Source of the DNA: Aestuariibacter sp.
GTDB lineage: Bacteria; Pseudomonadota; Gammaproteobacteria; Enterobacterales; Alteromonadaceae
Direction: 5' to 3'
Length of the DNA: 64,000 bases
Assembly (NCBI GenBank): GCA_017794925.1
Contig: CP051238.1
Span: 1,287,186-1,351,185 of the forward strand
Shown here: positions 26,812-34,952 of the stretch, one piece after another
How the letters are laid out: each line of letters begins with the position of its first letter
How positions within the stretch are numbered: position 1 is the first letter of the stretch
The notes under the pieces: model-generated
The model's database searches: none
Told to the model about the DNA's origin: nothing
Seen by the model: the letters and a program-made list of their open reading frames with translations, nothing else
Program-made: the position numbers and the translations under genes

Positions 26812-27005
26812 AATGTGAATATCCGTGTTTGGAATCTACAGTAAAGGAAACACAACGGGGGAAAGACGTAAATAAACGCACCTGGCTTGTGATGAGTGCT
26901 CTGCTGCTTTAAAGACCGCCCGTAAATGCTATGAAGGCAGCGCTTTGCTATATTAGGCCCGGCCTAAAAAGGTCAGGCGTAGAATATTCACAGCTAGCTC
27001 AGGTA

Positions 27006-27917
27006 CTAGTTAGAATTACTGCATTCTCTTTCAAGCTTGTACACACTTTCAGCAAAGGCTTTGCCCAGCGTTATGTAGTCGTCTGAGTGATAGTGCCAGC
27101 CGTCGTCTAAGTGTTGAAAGGACTCGGTTACTGTTACCAGATCAGCACAAGCATCTTCTTGTTCGAAGACCATTTGGGCGTGCTGAACGATGTGCCCCCA
27201 GTTCATGCGTAAGCCATCTTCAGGATCATTATGCGAGTCGGTGATTTTACCAATGACGACGGGTAAATCCGGGGCTCTCAAGGCTGCACGTAATAATGCC
27301 ATGATATTCTTTAGATTTTGCAAATACTGATTAGCCACCACTTCGCTGTCGTATGCATCGGATTCACCTTGCATCCAAATGATGCCTGCAGGAATGAGTG
27401 TGTCGACCTCACCATCGCCATCTATATCGCGTACAGCAAAGGCTTGCTGAAAGGTTTTCATCGCGTGGTCGTACTGGTTAATCCCATTTCCCCGCCGATA
27501 GTCCGGGTACCAGTTGTTGCCAACGCCATAGCCAAGCGCTGAGCCACCTAGCGCGTATTTGATAATGGCAATATGCTTATCGGGATGCAGCTCAGTAATG
27601 CGGTGCCCGAAGCCGAGTTCAGGACCAAAAAAATCAGAGTGATGGTTGTCTTTACCGTCAGACTTAAACTTTCTGCCATATCCGGGCTGTAGCGCATCCC
27701 AAATGCCCCTTCCTCCACCGTTGCTGAAGTCGCCAGCCGGGTTGCCATTGAAGATTCGCACAGCAGATTGTGCAGAGATATAGGGTTCGGAAAGCTCGGC
27801 ATTATTGCCATAACCCGCCATGTTTGACTGACCGCCCAGGTAGTATACCTGGTAGGTTTTCGCTTCTGCAGAATGTGCAAAGAGTGTTAGTAACACGGGT
27901 AACAGAAGTTGTTTCAT
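27006..27917 (-). CDS. SASA/CE6-like secreted acetylesterase
   Basis: A 303-residue SGNH-type esterase of the sialate O-acetylesterase/CE6 superfamily. The signal peptide ends at AEAK. The nucleophile serine is in GGQSNMAG (about residue 31), WMQGESDA is the second conserved block, and the Asp-x-x-His pair is probably in DDGWHYHSD near residue 275. Such enzymes remove acetyl groups from xylan or pectin. In this arabinan/pectin neighbourhood O-acetylated pectin is the likely substrate. It lies downstream of the SSS symporter on the same strand but behind that gene's terminator, so it is probably transcribed from its own promoter in the 153-bp gap. Confidence 0.82.
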   Translation of the reverse strand: MKQLLLPVLLTLFAHSAEAKTYQVYYLGGQSNMAGYGNNAELSEPYISAQSAVRIFNGNPAGDFSNGGGRGIWDALQPGYGRKFKSDGKDNHHSDFFGPELGFGHRITELHPDKHIAIIKYALGGSALGYGVGNNWYPDYRRGNGINQYDHAMKTFQQAFAVRDIDGDGEVDTLIPAGIIWMQGESDAYDSEVVANQYLQNLKNIMALLRAALRAPDLPVVIGKITDSHNDPEDGLRMNWGHIVQHAQMVFEQEDACADLVTVTESFQHLDDGWHYHSDDYITLGKAFAESVYKLERECSNSN

Positions 27918-28007
27918 GGCAGTGTATTTCCTTTGAGTTACATGATTTGTTGAGCCTAAAGCAAGCTGGCGTCCGTGTTGTGGCTTTTTGCATTTGGTTT
28001 CAAATAC

Positions 28008-28045
28008 GAAAAAGCGGACGATTACACATTGCGCAATCGTCCGCT
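28008..28045 (-). terminator. Terminator of the SSS symporter gene
   Basis: On the minus strand AGCGGACGATT pairs with AATCGTCCGCT around a loop containing a further ATTGCGCAAT palindrome, followed by TTTTT. Confidence 0.88.
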
Positions 28046-28070
28046 ATACAGGCTTATTCTTTGCTGGTAT

Positions 28071-29699
28071 TTACCAGAATCGAATATAAATAAATGCGGT
28101 AATACCTAAAATACCAACTGTATGGATGTAGTCCCACTTATCCAGGCCGTCGATAACCTCACGCATCGTACCTTTACCCAGCGTTCTGAAAGTAAGGCCT
28201 TTGAGCTTTTCTTCGCTGGCGCGTTCGGTGAACATACTGACAACAATCATGATAACCGTCACAATCACAAACAGCAGAATGCAGTAGTACAGCCAGTTCA
28301 TATCTATGATCCAGGCCAGTGAAGTGCCTTCTAAGCTGTCTCTGAAAGGCAGTAATACCAAGCGAATCATACCCAGTACAAACCCTGATACCAGCCCGAT
28401 ATAACCGGCGGCAGGGGTAATACGTCGACTCACCAGACCTAACAGGAACACCGCAGCGATACCCGGCGCAATCAGTGATTGAACGCTTTGCAGGTATTCA
28501 TAAAGTACATCGGCAATCAGGCTCATCACTGGAATCCACAGAATACCCAGGATGACGATGACGATGGTGGCAATACGACCTACCTTTAACAGGTGCTTTT
28601 CACTGGATTCAGGCTTGAACTTTTTATAAAAATCGATAGTAAACAGCGTGGCAGAGGAGTTAAACAGTGACGCTAATGAACTCATCAGAGCCGCGACCAG
28701 ACCACCAATAACAATACCCTTCACCCCTGAAGGCAAGAGTTGAGCAACTAACGTTGGGAACGCTTGGTCTGCACTGTCGTAGCTAATGATACCTTTGGTT
28801 TTAAGCGCAACCGCAATCATGCCTGGGAACAGGAAGATAAATACAGGCAGTAACTTCAGGTAACCAGCAAACATGGTACCACGACGGGCTTCTTTAATGC
28901 CCTTAGCGGAAAGTACACGTTGAACAATATATTGGTCGGTACACCAGTACCAGAAACCAATAATAAATGACCCAAAAATAATACCAGGCCACGGGAACTC
29001 TGCATCGCTGGCTGAACGAATCAGGTGCAGGTTGGCTTCGTTGATACGCTCCACTTCAGACCAACCACCTACCTGGTCCAGACCCACAACCAGAATGACC
29101 ACTGAGCCGATAATCAGTACCGGTGTTTGTAATACCGATGTCCACATGATGGCCTTCATACCACCCAGCACGGTGTAAATACCGGTAATAATGACCAAGC
29201 CCAATGCTGATATCCAGAAGAAGTCTATCCCCCAGATGCTGTCGATACCCAGTATCGTTTTGAAGGCGATACCGCCGGCATACACGGTTACCGCAACTTT
29301 AGTCAGAACATAACTTACCAAAGAGATAACTGACAGGAAGGTACGCGACTTGGAGTTGTAACGGCGTTCAAGGAACTCCGGCATGGTGTACACTTTACTG
29401 CTCCAGTAGAAGGGTACAAAGAACCAACCCAGCAGCAGGATAATCCAGGATTGAAGTTCCCAGTGTGCCAGCGCCATACCAGACTGCGCACCAGAACCAG
29501 ACAAACCAACCAGGTGCTCAGAGCCAATGTTTGACGCAAAAATTGAAGCACCAATTACCAGCCAGCTGGCATTACGGCCTGCCAAAAAATAATCAGCAGT
29601 ATCTTCTTCCTTTTGACGCATCGACATGCCAACCACACCGAGCAGTAGCACAAAAAATCCGGCTAGCACGAGCCAGTCGAGGGTACTTAATTCAACCAT
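28071..29699 (-). CDS. Sodium/sugar symporter, SSS family (SglT-like)
   Basis: A 542-residue inner-membrane Na+-coupled symporter with about 14 hydrophobic segments. The N-terminal TADYFLAGRNASWLVIG and SNIGSEHLVGLSGSG are hallmarks of the SGLT branch, as is MPEFLERRY after helix 3. It differs clearly from the vSGLT-like gene at 38.6 kb, so it probably carries another sugar. Its place beside arabinan and esterase genes and divergent from the sugar dehydrogenase cluster suggests L-arabinose or another pectin sugar. That assignment is inference. Its 5' region contains the MITE-like element. Confidence 0.88.
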   Translation of the reverse strand: MVELSTLDWLVLAGFFVLLLGVVGMSMRQKEEDTADYFLAGRNASWLVIGASIFASNIGSEHLVGLSGSGAQSGMALAHWELQSWIILLLGWFFVPFYWSSKVYTMPEFLERRYNSKSRTFLSVISLVSYVLTKVAVTVYAGGIAFKTILGIDSIWGIDFFWISALGLVIITGIYTVLGGMKAIMWTSVLQTPVLIIGSVVILVVGLDQVGGWSEVERINEANLHLIRSASDAEFPWPGIIFGSFIIGFWYWCTDQYIVQRVLSAKGIKEARRGTMFAGYLKLLPVFIFLFPGMIAVALKTKGIISYDSADQAFPTLVAQLLPSGVKGIVIGGLVAALMSSLASLFNSSATLFTIDFYKKFKPESSEKHLLKVGRIATIVIVILGILWIPVMSLIADVLYEYLQSVQSLIAPGIAAVFLLGLVSRRITPAAGYIGLVSGFVLGMIRLVLLPFRDSLEGTSLAWIIDMNWLYYCILLFVIVTVIMIVVSMFTERASEEKLKGLTFRTLGKGTMREVIDGLDKWDYIHTVGILGITAFIYIRFW

Positions 29700-29902
29700 G
29701 AATGAACCTTGAAATGTACAGCAGAAATTTATTGGATAAAAATATTATATTACAAATGTGTTGATGGGAAGTTTTTTTGTTAATGCTGCGTTAATGCGAC
29801 GGCGGGGAGGTAATGATAACAACTCAGCAATTTAACGCCTGAAATGCTTGCACTATAGGGGTTTACCTACTTATGATGGACTCATAATTTTAACAATAGA
29901 CT

Positions 29903-30168
29903 AGGGCCTGTTTATCTTTGCTGTACAACTTTTGGTCTATATGAAAGCATTTTAATCGCGAAGCAGCCCTGAAGGCATAGTTGTTCTACGTCAAAGGGCT
30001 GTGACAAAGAGTAAAATGCTTTCATGACGACCCCTTCGGGCAGCGCCTGTTTGTCATTTATCCTGTGTTGACTGTTTTTGATTTAGTCCACTAGATCTGC
30101 AAACAGTCGCCTTGACTAAATGACAAACAGACTGCTGCAAAAGTGCACAGTAAAGATAAACAGGCCCT
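29903..30168. mobile_element. 266-bp nested inverted-repeat element (MITE-like)
   Basis: The ends AGGGCCTGTTTATCTTT (29903-29919) and its near-complement ending at 30168 form about 32-bp terminal inverted repeats with few mismatches. Inside are a 14-bp pair ATGAAAGCATTTTA (29941-29954, 30012-30025) enclosing CAGCCCT/AGGGCTG (29964, 29995), and a 12-bp pair GTTTGTCATTTA (30049-30060, 30117-30128) enclosing GACTGTTT/AAACAGTC. It has no open frame for a transposase and no clear target duplication. It lies between the symporter and the GntR regulator; the remaining 539-bp gap looks like ordinary promoter DNA. Confidence 0.75.
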
Positions 30169-30238
30169 GGCTCAGCGCCGGACAAAAAGTATGATAGTAT
30201 GTCGGTGTGAGCCAATAAGCAGAAAAGAATAAACTCCC

Positions 30239-30958
30239 ATGGCGCGAATTGAGAATTTAAATCTGTCTCAGCGAGTAACAAATGAGCTGGGTAAGTCAAT
30301 CATAGCAGGCAAGTACGGTGAGGGTAGTGGGTTACCCACCGAGGCACAGTTATGTGATGAATATGGTATTAGCCGAACGGCAGTGAGAGAAGCCGTTAAG
30401 ATGCTGGCGGCAAAAGGGCTGATTTCATCGCGACCGCGTCAGGGGATTCGCGTAGAGCCGCCGGAAAACTGGAATTTATACGATACCAGCGTGTTACGGT
30501 GGATGCTCGAAAGCAGTCCGTCATTACTGGTACTCAAAGAGTTTCTGCAAATGCGACTGGCCATTGAGCCTCAGGCAGCAGCACTGGCTGCTCGTCACGG
30601 TTCGCCGGAAGCAATTGCACAGATCGAAAAGGCGCTGGCAGAAATGGATAATGCTGCGCAAACCCACGGCTCAATTCACGAGCCGGATTTAGCGTTCCAC
30701 ACGGCCATTTTGTTGGCCAGTGGTAATCGCTTTTTCTACCAATTACGTGACTTTATTAGCACTGCACTGAACGTAAGTTTTCAGTACACCACCAATGCTA
30801 AGGACAGTTTACAGACCATTGCTGACGAACATCGTAAGATTTATCTGGCGATTAAATGCGGTGAGGCGGAACGTGCTAAGAATATGATGGCATATTTAAT
30901 TGACGAAGCCATGGCTTATATCGAGTTAAAAATCAGTGAATCTGCCGCGGCGGAATAA
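30239..30958 (+). CDS. GntR-family (FCD) regulator, DgoR-like
   Basis: A 239-residue repressor. The N-terminal winged HTH (about 10-72) contains LPTEAQLCDEYGISRTAVRE. The FCD ligand domain (about 95-230) has metal-type ligands D150, H154 and H198, while the third usual histidine appears replaced. It resembles E. coli DgoR, the galactonate sensor, in wording (AQLCDEYG, NWNLYDTSVLRWMLE). It is followed by the SDR gene after 61 bp on the same strand. Sugar acids or lactones of galactose or arabinose are the likely effectors. The MITE-like element ends 70 bp before the start. Confidence 0.87.
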   Translation: MARIENLNLSQRVTNELGKSIIAGKYGEGSGLPTEAQLCDEYGISRTAVREAVKMLAAKGLISSRPRQGIRVEPPENWNLYDTSVLRWMLESSPSLLVLKEFLQMRLAIEPQAAALAARHGSPEAIAQIEKALAEMDNAAQTHGSIHEPDLAFHTAILLASGNRFFYQLRDFISTALNVSFQYTTNAKDSLQTIADEHRKIYLAIKCGEAERAKNMMAYLIDEAMAYIELKISESAAAE

Positions 30959-30982
30959 AGCTTTTAAACGGTATTTCTGATA

Positions 30983-30993
30983 TGGTGTTACAG
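30983..30993. promoter_or_regulatory. FCD-GntR operator candidate upstream of the SDR gene
   Basis: TGGTGTTACAG has the GT-N3-AC core expected for FadR/FCD-type GntR regulators and lies 27 bp before the dehydrogenase start. Confidence 0.35.
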
Positions 30994-30996
30994 TCA

Positions 30997-31011
30997 TTTA
31001 CCGCTGGTAAA
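30997..31011. promoter_or_regulatory. Perfect inverted repeat just before the SDR start
   Basis: TTTACC-GCT-GGTAAA is perfectly symmetric and ends 8 bp before the start codon. It could be an operator or a leader hairpin. The half-site GGTAAA recalls the GalR-type sites but in the opposite orientation. Confidence 0.4.
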
Positions 31012-31019
31012 ATCTGGTT

Positions 31020-31799
31020 ATGATCCAATCTTCCGAGACAAACGCGCAGTATCCTAGCCTGCGCGGCAAAAGTGTATTTATCACGGGTGGCGGCACAGGC
31101 ATCGGTGAAGTCATGGTTGAGCAATTTTGCGCTCAAGGCGCCAAAGTATGTTTTGTTGACGTTAACCTCGAGAAAAGTCAGGCGTTGGTTGAACGCGTCG
31201 CTCAGCGTTATGGTGCCAGTGTGCTGTTCATAGAGTGTGACATTCGCGATATTCCCTGCCTTGAGCGAGCTATTGCGAAAGCCGGCGATGTGAATGGTGA
31301 TGTGACCGTACTGGTTAACAATGCCGCCGACGATACGCGTCACGAATTGGAAGACGTTGACGAAGACTATTGGCAGGATCGCATCGATGTAAATCTGCGC
31401 CCAAGCTTTTTTGCTGCAAAGGCGGTAATAGAGCAGATGCGTCGCGGAGGCGGTGGCAGCATTATCAACGTAGGTTCAGTAAGCTGGCGTCAGAAGCAAA
31501 CCTGTATGCCGGTTTATACTACCGCAAAAGCCGCCATTGATGGTCTTACCCGTACATTGGCTGCAAAATTAGGCCCCGACAAAATACGCGTAAACACCCT
31601 GGTCCCCGGCTGGGTAATGACTGAGCGTCAAATGACTCGCTGGGCAAGTCCGGATATTGTTGAAGAGGTGCAGCAGGCACAGTGTATTCACGAAACACTG
31701 TTGCCTATTGATATCGCACGTGCAGCGTTGTTTATGGCGTCGGATGACAGCAAAATGATGACGGCACAAACTCTGATTATTGATGCTGGTTGGGTATAA
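31020..31799 (+). CDS. SDR-family sugar 1-dehydrogenase (galactose or arabinose type)
   Basis: A 259-residue classical short-chain dehydrogenase. The cofactor motif TGGGTGIG lies at about 22-29, NNAAD near 100, the serine of the active site near 153-155, and the YxxxK pair Y166/K170 in YTTAKAA. It oxidises a sugar or sugar derivative with NAD(P)+. Next to a DgoR-like regulator and an SMP-30 lactonase, the best guess is oxidation of D-galactose or L-arabinose to the lactone. A general oxidoreductase role cannot be excluded. The dehydratase and aldolase that would complete the pathway are not in the window. Confidence 0.82.
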   Translation: MIQSSETNAQYPSLRGKSVFITGGGTGIGEVMVEQFCAQGAKVCFVDVNLEKSQALVERVAQRYGASVLFIECDIRDIPCLERAIAKAGDVNGDVTVLVNNAADDTRHELEDVDEDYWQDRIDVNLRPSFFAAKAVIEQMRRGGGGSIINVGSVSWRQKQTCMPVYTTAKAAIDGLTRTLAAKLGPDKIRVNTLVPGWVMTERQMTRWASPDIVEEVQQAQCIHETLLPIDIARAALFMASDDSKMMTAQTLIIDAGWV

Positions 31800-31806
31800 C
31801 CAGCAT
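31783..31806 (+). terminator. Hairpin overlapping the SDR stop codon
   Basis: ATGCTGGTT, a 6-base loop and AACCAGCAT form a 9-bp stem across the stop. No T-run follows, so termination is uncertain. Confidence 0.35.
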
Positions 31807-31859
31807 TCCAATCTGACTCCCCATCACGTGATTGCCCATGTGCAGTGGCTTCATCAGGA

Positions 31860-31874
31860 AGCTGTATTACAGCT
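31860..31874. promoter_or_regulatory. DgoR-like operator candidate upstream of the TauE-like gene
   Basis: AGCTGTATTACAGCT is a perfect 15-bp palindrome with the core TGTA-T-TACA, close to the TGTA-N-TACA core I recall for E. coli DgoR. It sits in the 343-bp gap 31800-32142, which holds no gene but does contain a TATAAT box (32082-32087) and a hairpin-like CACGA-A-TCGTG before the ribosome site. Confidence 0.45.
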
Positions 31875-32142
31875 GAACCTATCTTCCCGACTTATTTTTT
31901 AACTCACTGTTCACTTTTCGTGTAACTGACAATATCCGCTTACAGACGATGAAATCTTCTTAGTCACTGTAATGACGCTCATTCTGTGACTTGGTTTCCA
32001 TATTGGCACTACGAGCATCGGTAAAAGCCAGTTGTTGCAAATTTGTGTAATTTCTGGCAATGTGCACTCCATAAAAAGTAATATAATATGTAAATTGTGG
32101 TAAGTAACGCACACGAATCGTGCTTACGAAAGGAAAACTTGC

Positions 32143-32847
32143 TTGACCGATTTTATGCTGGTGTATCTGGTCTTGATTGTGGGTGCCTGCCTGCAAAGTG
32201 TGATTGGCTTTGGCTTAGGGTTATTGGGCGCACCATTGATCTATTTGCTCATGCCGGAACTGGTACCAGGACCCATGATCCTGAATGCGCTGCTGCTAAC
32301 AACATTGTTGGCAGTAAAGCATCAGGGCGACATTGATTTAAAACAGACTGGCTTTTCTATATTAGGCGGTACCGCTGGCGTGCTGGTGGCGGGTAGCGTG
32401 TTGCTGTTTATTGATTCTCATCAATATCAAATGTTGTTGGGTTTTTGTATCCTGGCTGCAGTTATTTTATCGCTGGTTGGCGTCAGGCCTCGTATAAGTG
32501 TCATCAGTAATCTCATCGCTGCGATGGTTTCCGGATTTATGGGTACGACGACATCCGCTGGCGGCGCACCCATGGGCTTGCTGTATCAGTCCGAAGACAA
32601 AAATAAAATTAAAGCCAACCTCAGTGTGTTCTTTGTGTATATCAATATGTTCGGTATTGCCGTGCTGTGGTTTACCGGTGCGGCCGGACATAAAGATCTT
32701 GAGTTGTTCTTGCGCTGTATTCCCGCGATCTTGACGGGGTGGATTCTGTCTTACTTTATTAACCGTCGGCTTAATGAAATATTTATCCGCAAATTAATTC
32801 TGGCTGTCGCTGCATTTGCAGGCATGGCGCTCATTCTGGCACACTAA
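32143..32847 (+). CDS. TauE/SafE-family membrane permease
   Basis: A 234-residue integral membrane protein with about seven hydrophobic segments and the two family repeats (SVIGFGLGLLGAP near residue 20; GFMGTTTSAGGAPMGLLYQ near 130). The family is known for sulfite or sulfoacetate export but many members carry other organic anions. Here it stands between a sugar dehydrogenase and an SMP-30 lactonase, so an aldonate or related sugar acid is a reasonable substrate guess. The TTG at 32143 is chosen because AAAGGA lies eight bases upstream; an ATG at 32155 is the alternative. Confidence 0.82.
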   Translation: MTDFMLVYLVLIVGACLQSVIGFGLGLLGAPLIYLLMPELVPGPMILNALLLTTLLAVKHQGDIDLKQTGFSILGGTAGVLVAGSVLLFIDSHQYQMLLGFCILAAVILSLVGVRPRISVISNLIAAMVSGFMGTTTSAGGAPMGLLYQSEDKNKIKANLSVFFVYINMFGIAVLWFTGAAGHKDLELFLRCIPAILTGWILSYFINRRLNEIFIRKLILAVAAFAGMALILAH

Positions 32848-32881
32848 CCCTCTGTATCTTCATTAAGCAATTCGCCACTCT

Positions 32882-33760
32882 ATGACTGTTGCTTCGCTTC
32901 GTGCGACTTATGCTGTTGCCTGTACTCTGGGTGAAGGCCTCTATTACAGTGCCCGGCTGGACCGATTGTTTTGGGTCGACATAAAGGCGCCTGCGCTTTT
33001 TTCTATGTGTATGTCTTCTCGCGATATACAGCGAATCCCAATGCCTGAACTCATTGGCTGGATAAAAGAAACGACGGAAGGAAAGTGGATCGCGGGTTTC
33101 AAAAGCGGTGTTTACTGGCTTGATGACACGTTTTTACCTGTTCGAAAAGTGTGTGAATTACCCAATGAGCCAGCCACCAATCGCCTGAATGACGCGAAAG
33201 CCGACAGAGAGGGCAGGCTGTATTTCGGCACAATGGATGACAACGAACAGCACTCCTCAGGTCATTTATACCTGTTAACCAATCAGGGCGTGGAAGTCGT
33301 TGACAGTGGGTATATTGTATCAAATGGGCCCGCCTTCAGTGTGTCAGGAGACTATTTATATACCGTAAGTTCTGCAGAAAGAACTATCTATCGGGCTGAG
33401 GTGACGGCACAAGGTGACTTAGCAAATAAACAGCCGTTCATTCAGTTTGAGCCTTCAGACGGATACCCTGATGGTTTGACAGTAGATGCCCAAGGTAATC
33501 TTTGGGTCGCCTGTTGGCAGGGCTACGGCATAAGGTGCTATTCCTATACAGGACAGTTATTACGCCACATCATGTTGCCAGCACCCTTGGTGACGAATGT
33601 TATATTTGCCGGGCAGAACGATGACAAACTGTTTGTTACCACGGCTCGCATAGGGCTCAGCGACACATTACTTGCCAGATATCCTTTATCCGGCGCTGTG
33701 TTCGAACTCGACGTAAGCCAGCCCGGAATAACAGAACAGCGGGTTAATTTACGCTTTTAA
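32882..33760 (+). CDS. SMP-30/gluconolactonase-family sugar lactonase
   Basis: A 292-residue six-bladed propeller of the SMP-30/regucalcin type. Metal ligands are visible: E18 in TLGEGLYY, N103 in RLNDAKAD, N148 in SNGPAF and D197 in YPDGLTVD. It hydrolyses aldono-lactones to aldonic acids. It begins 34 bp after the permease stop, likely in one transcript, and would act directly after the SDR dehydrogenase. It ends one base before the convergent galR stop. Whether it prefers galactono- or arabino-lactone cannot be read from the sequence. Confidence 0.88.
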   Translation: MTVASLRATYAVACTLGEGLYYSARLDRLFWVDIKAPALFSMCMSSRDIQRIPMPELIGWIKETTEGKWIAGFKSGVYWLDDTFLPVRKVCELPNEPATNRLNDAKADREGRLYFGTMDDNEQHSSGHLYLLTNQGVEVVDSGYIVSNGPAFSVSGDYLYTVSSAERTIYRAEVTAQGDLANKQPFIQFEPSDGYPDGLTVDAQGNLWVACWQGYGIRCYSYTGQLLRHIMLPAPLVTNVIFAGQNDDKLFVTTARIGLSDTLLARYPLSGAVFELDVSQPGITEQRVNLRF

Positions 33761-33761
33761 G

Positions 33762-34766
33762 CTATCCTGCCCGGGTTACTGAATCGCGTTTAACGATAGT
33801 GGGTGTGTACTTGAATGTTGTGCCGTGTTCAGGGAAGTCACCTTTCGCACAGTCTAGTGCTAGCTTGGCTGCGTGGGTTGCCATCATCTCAATGGGGTAG
33901 CGAAGGGTCGTTAACTTAGGGCGACAATACTTTGCCAGTAAAACATCATCGTAGCCAATCAGTGATACTTTATCGGGCACAGCGATATTATGATCCAATA
34001 ACATAGACAGGGCACCTGCTGCCATTGCATCGTTATAAGCCAAAACAGCACTAAACTTAACACCTCGGGATAGCAAGTTTTGTACTGCCGCTTCGCCGCC
34101 TTCCTGATCGGGTGTAGCAAATTCAATGTGCGAGTCAGGTAAACTTACGCCCGCTTCGATGAGTGCCAGTTTAATACCATCCAAACGTTGAACCGGATCG
34201 AGAATTTGGTACTGGCTGCTAATAACCGCAATATCTTTATGGCCGTGATGCAGTATGTGTTCAGCCATCAGCTTACCGCCTGCCTGGTTATCCAGCCAAA
34301 CACAGCGATTGCCAATGGCTTCGATATAGCGGTTGATAAGCACAAAGCCGGGTACCTGTTTAGCAAAATGCACCAGCGTGTCATCGTCCAGAAATTTACT
34401 GTGGACAACCATGGCTTCACAGCGATGTTCCATTAATGTTTCTATGGCTCGCATTTCTGTTTCCGGGCTGGTGGACCCGGCACTCATTAGAATCTGAATA
34501 TCGTTCGTGCGGCAGAGGCTCTCGATACCATGCGCAAGGCTGGCGAAAAAAGGGTCATGCAGCTCAGCGATGACCACGCCTATGGCAGGGTTGCGCTGAG
34601 TAACCAGTGCGCGAGCATTAGCATTCGGGCGATAGCCCATTTCTTCCATTATCTTCTTTACACGCTCCCGGGTAGCGTCGCCGACTTTCGGGCCGTTATT
34701 AATTACCCGGGAAACCGTGGCCAGTGACACACCGGCAGCACTGGCTATATCTTTAATTGTTGCCAT
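33762..34766 (-). CDS. galR: Galactose operon repressor GalR
   Basis: A 334-residue LacI-family repressor. The N-terminal HTH (residues 2-25, MATIKDIASAAGVSLATVSR) leads into the hinge helix near NARALV (about 50-57). The sugar-binding core follows. Long stretches match E. coli GalR, for example RPKLTTLRYPIEMMA, AYNDAMAAGAL and PGFVLINRY. It is divergent from galM. Matching operators in front of galM and galT (half-site GGTAAAAC) support local control by galactose. An additional weak site GTAAAACATTT lies near 34806 in its own promoter region. Confidence 0.92.
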   Translation of the reverse strand: MATIKDIASAAGVSLATVSRVINNGPKVGDATRERVKKIMEEMGYRPNANARALVTQRNPAIGVVIAELHDPFFASLAHGIESLCRTNDIQILMSAGSTSPETEMRAIETLMEHRCEAMVVHSKFLDDDTLVHFAKQVPGFVLINRYIEAIGNRCVWLDNQAGGKLMAEHILHHGHKDIAVISSQYQILDPVQRLDGIKLALIEAGVSLPDSHIEFATPDQEGGEAAVQNLLSRGVKFSAVLAYNDAMAAGALSMLLDHNIAVPDKVSLIGYDDVLLAKYCRPKLTTLRYPIEMMATHAAKLALDCAKGDFPEHGTTFKYTPTIVKRDSVTRAG

Positions 34767-34904
34767 GTCGCTTAGAAATCCTGTTACACATCGTCATGTC
34801 GTAGAGTAAAACATTTCCCTTTCAGGGTGTTATGTTTTTATTGGCTGACTAGAGATAGCCTAAACAAATATTTAACAGAGTTTACCACACTTATTGATTT
34901 ATGA

Positions 34905-34920
34905 GGTAAAACGTATAACC
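34905..34920. promoter_or_regulatory. GalR operator candidate upstream of galM
   Basis: GGTAAAACGTATAACC differs by one base from the site before galT (36283-36298) and lies 33 bp before the galM start, in the divergent galR-galM region. Confidence 0.7.
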
Positions 34921-34952
34921 TTTCCTGCAAGCGAATTTTGGAAAGTGAAGTT

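Noticed and set aside
26661..26855. Minus-strand frame translating the heptamer repeats as RKQKAES units
   Set aside because: The frame exists only because a 7-bp unit repeats every 21 bp; it runs through the Fur box and has no ribosome site.
32105..32130. Hairpin-like GTAA...CACGA-A-TCGTG...TTAC before the TauE ribosome site as a riboswitch
   Set aside because: Too small and with bulges; no known riboswitch core is visible.
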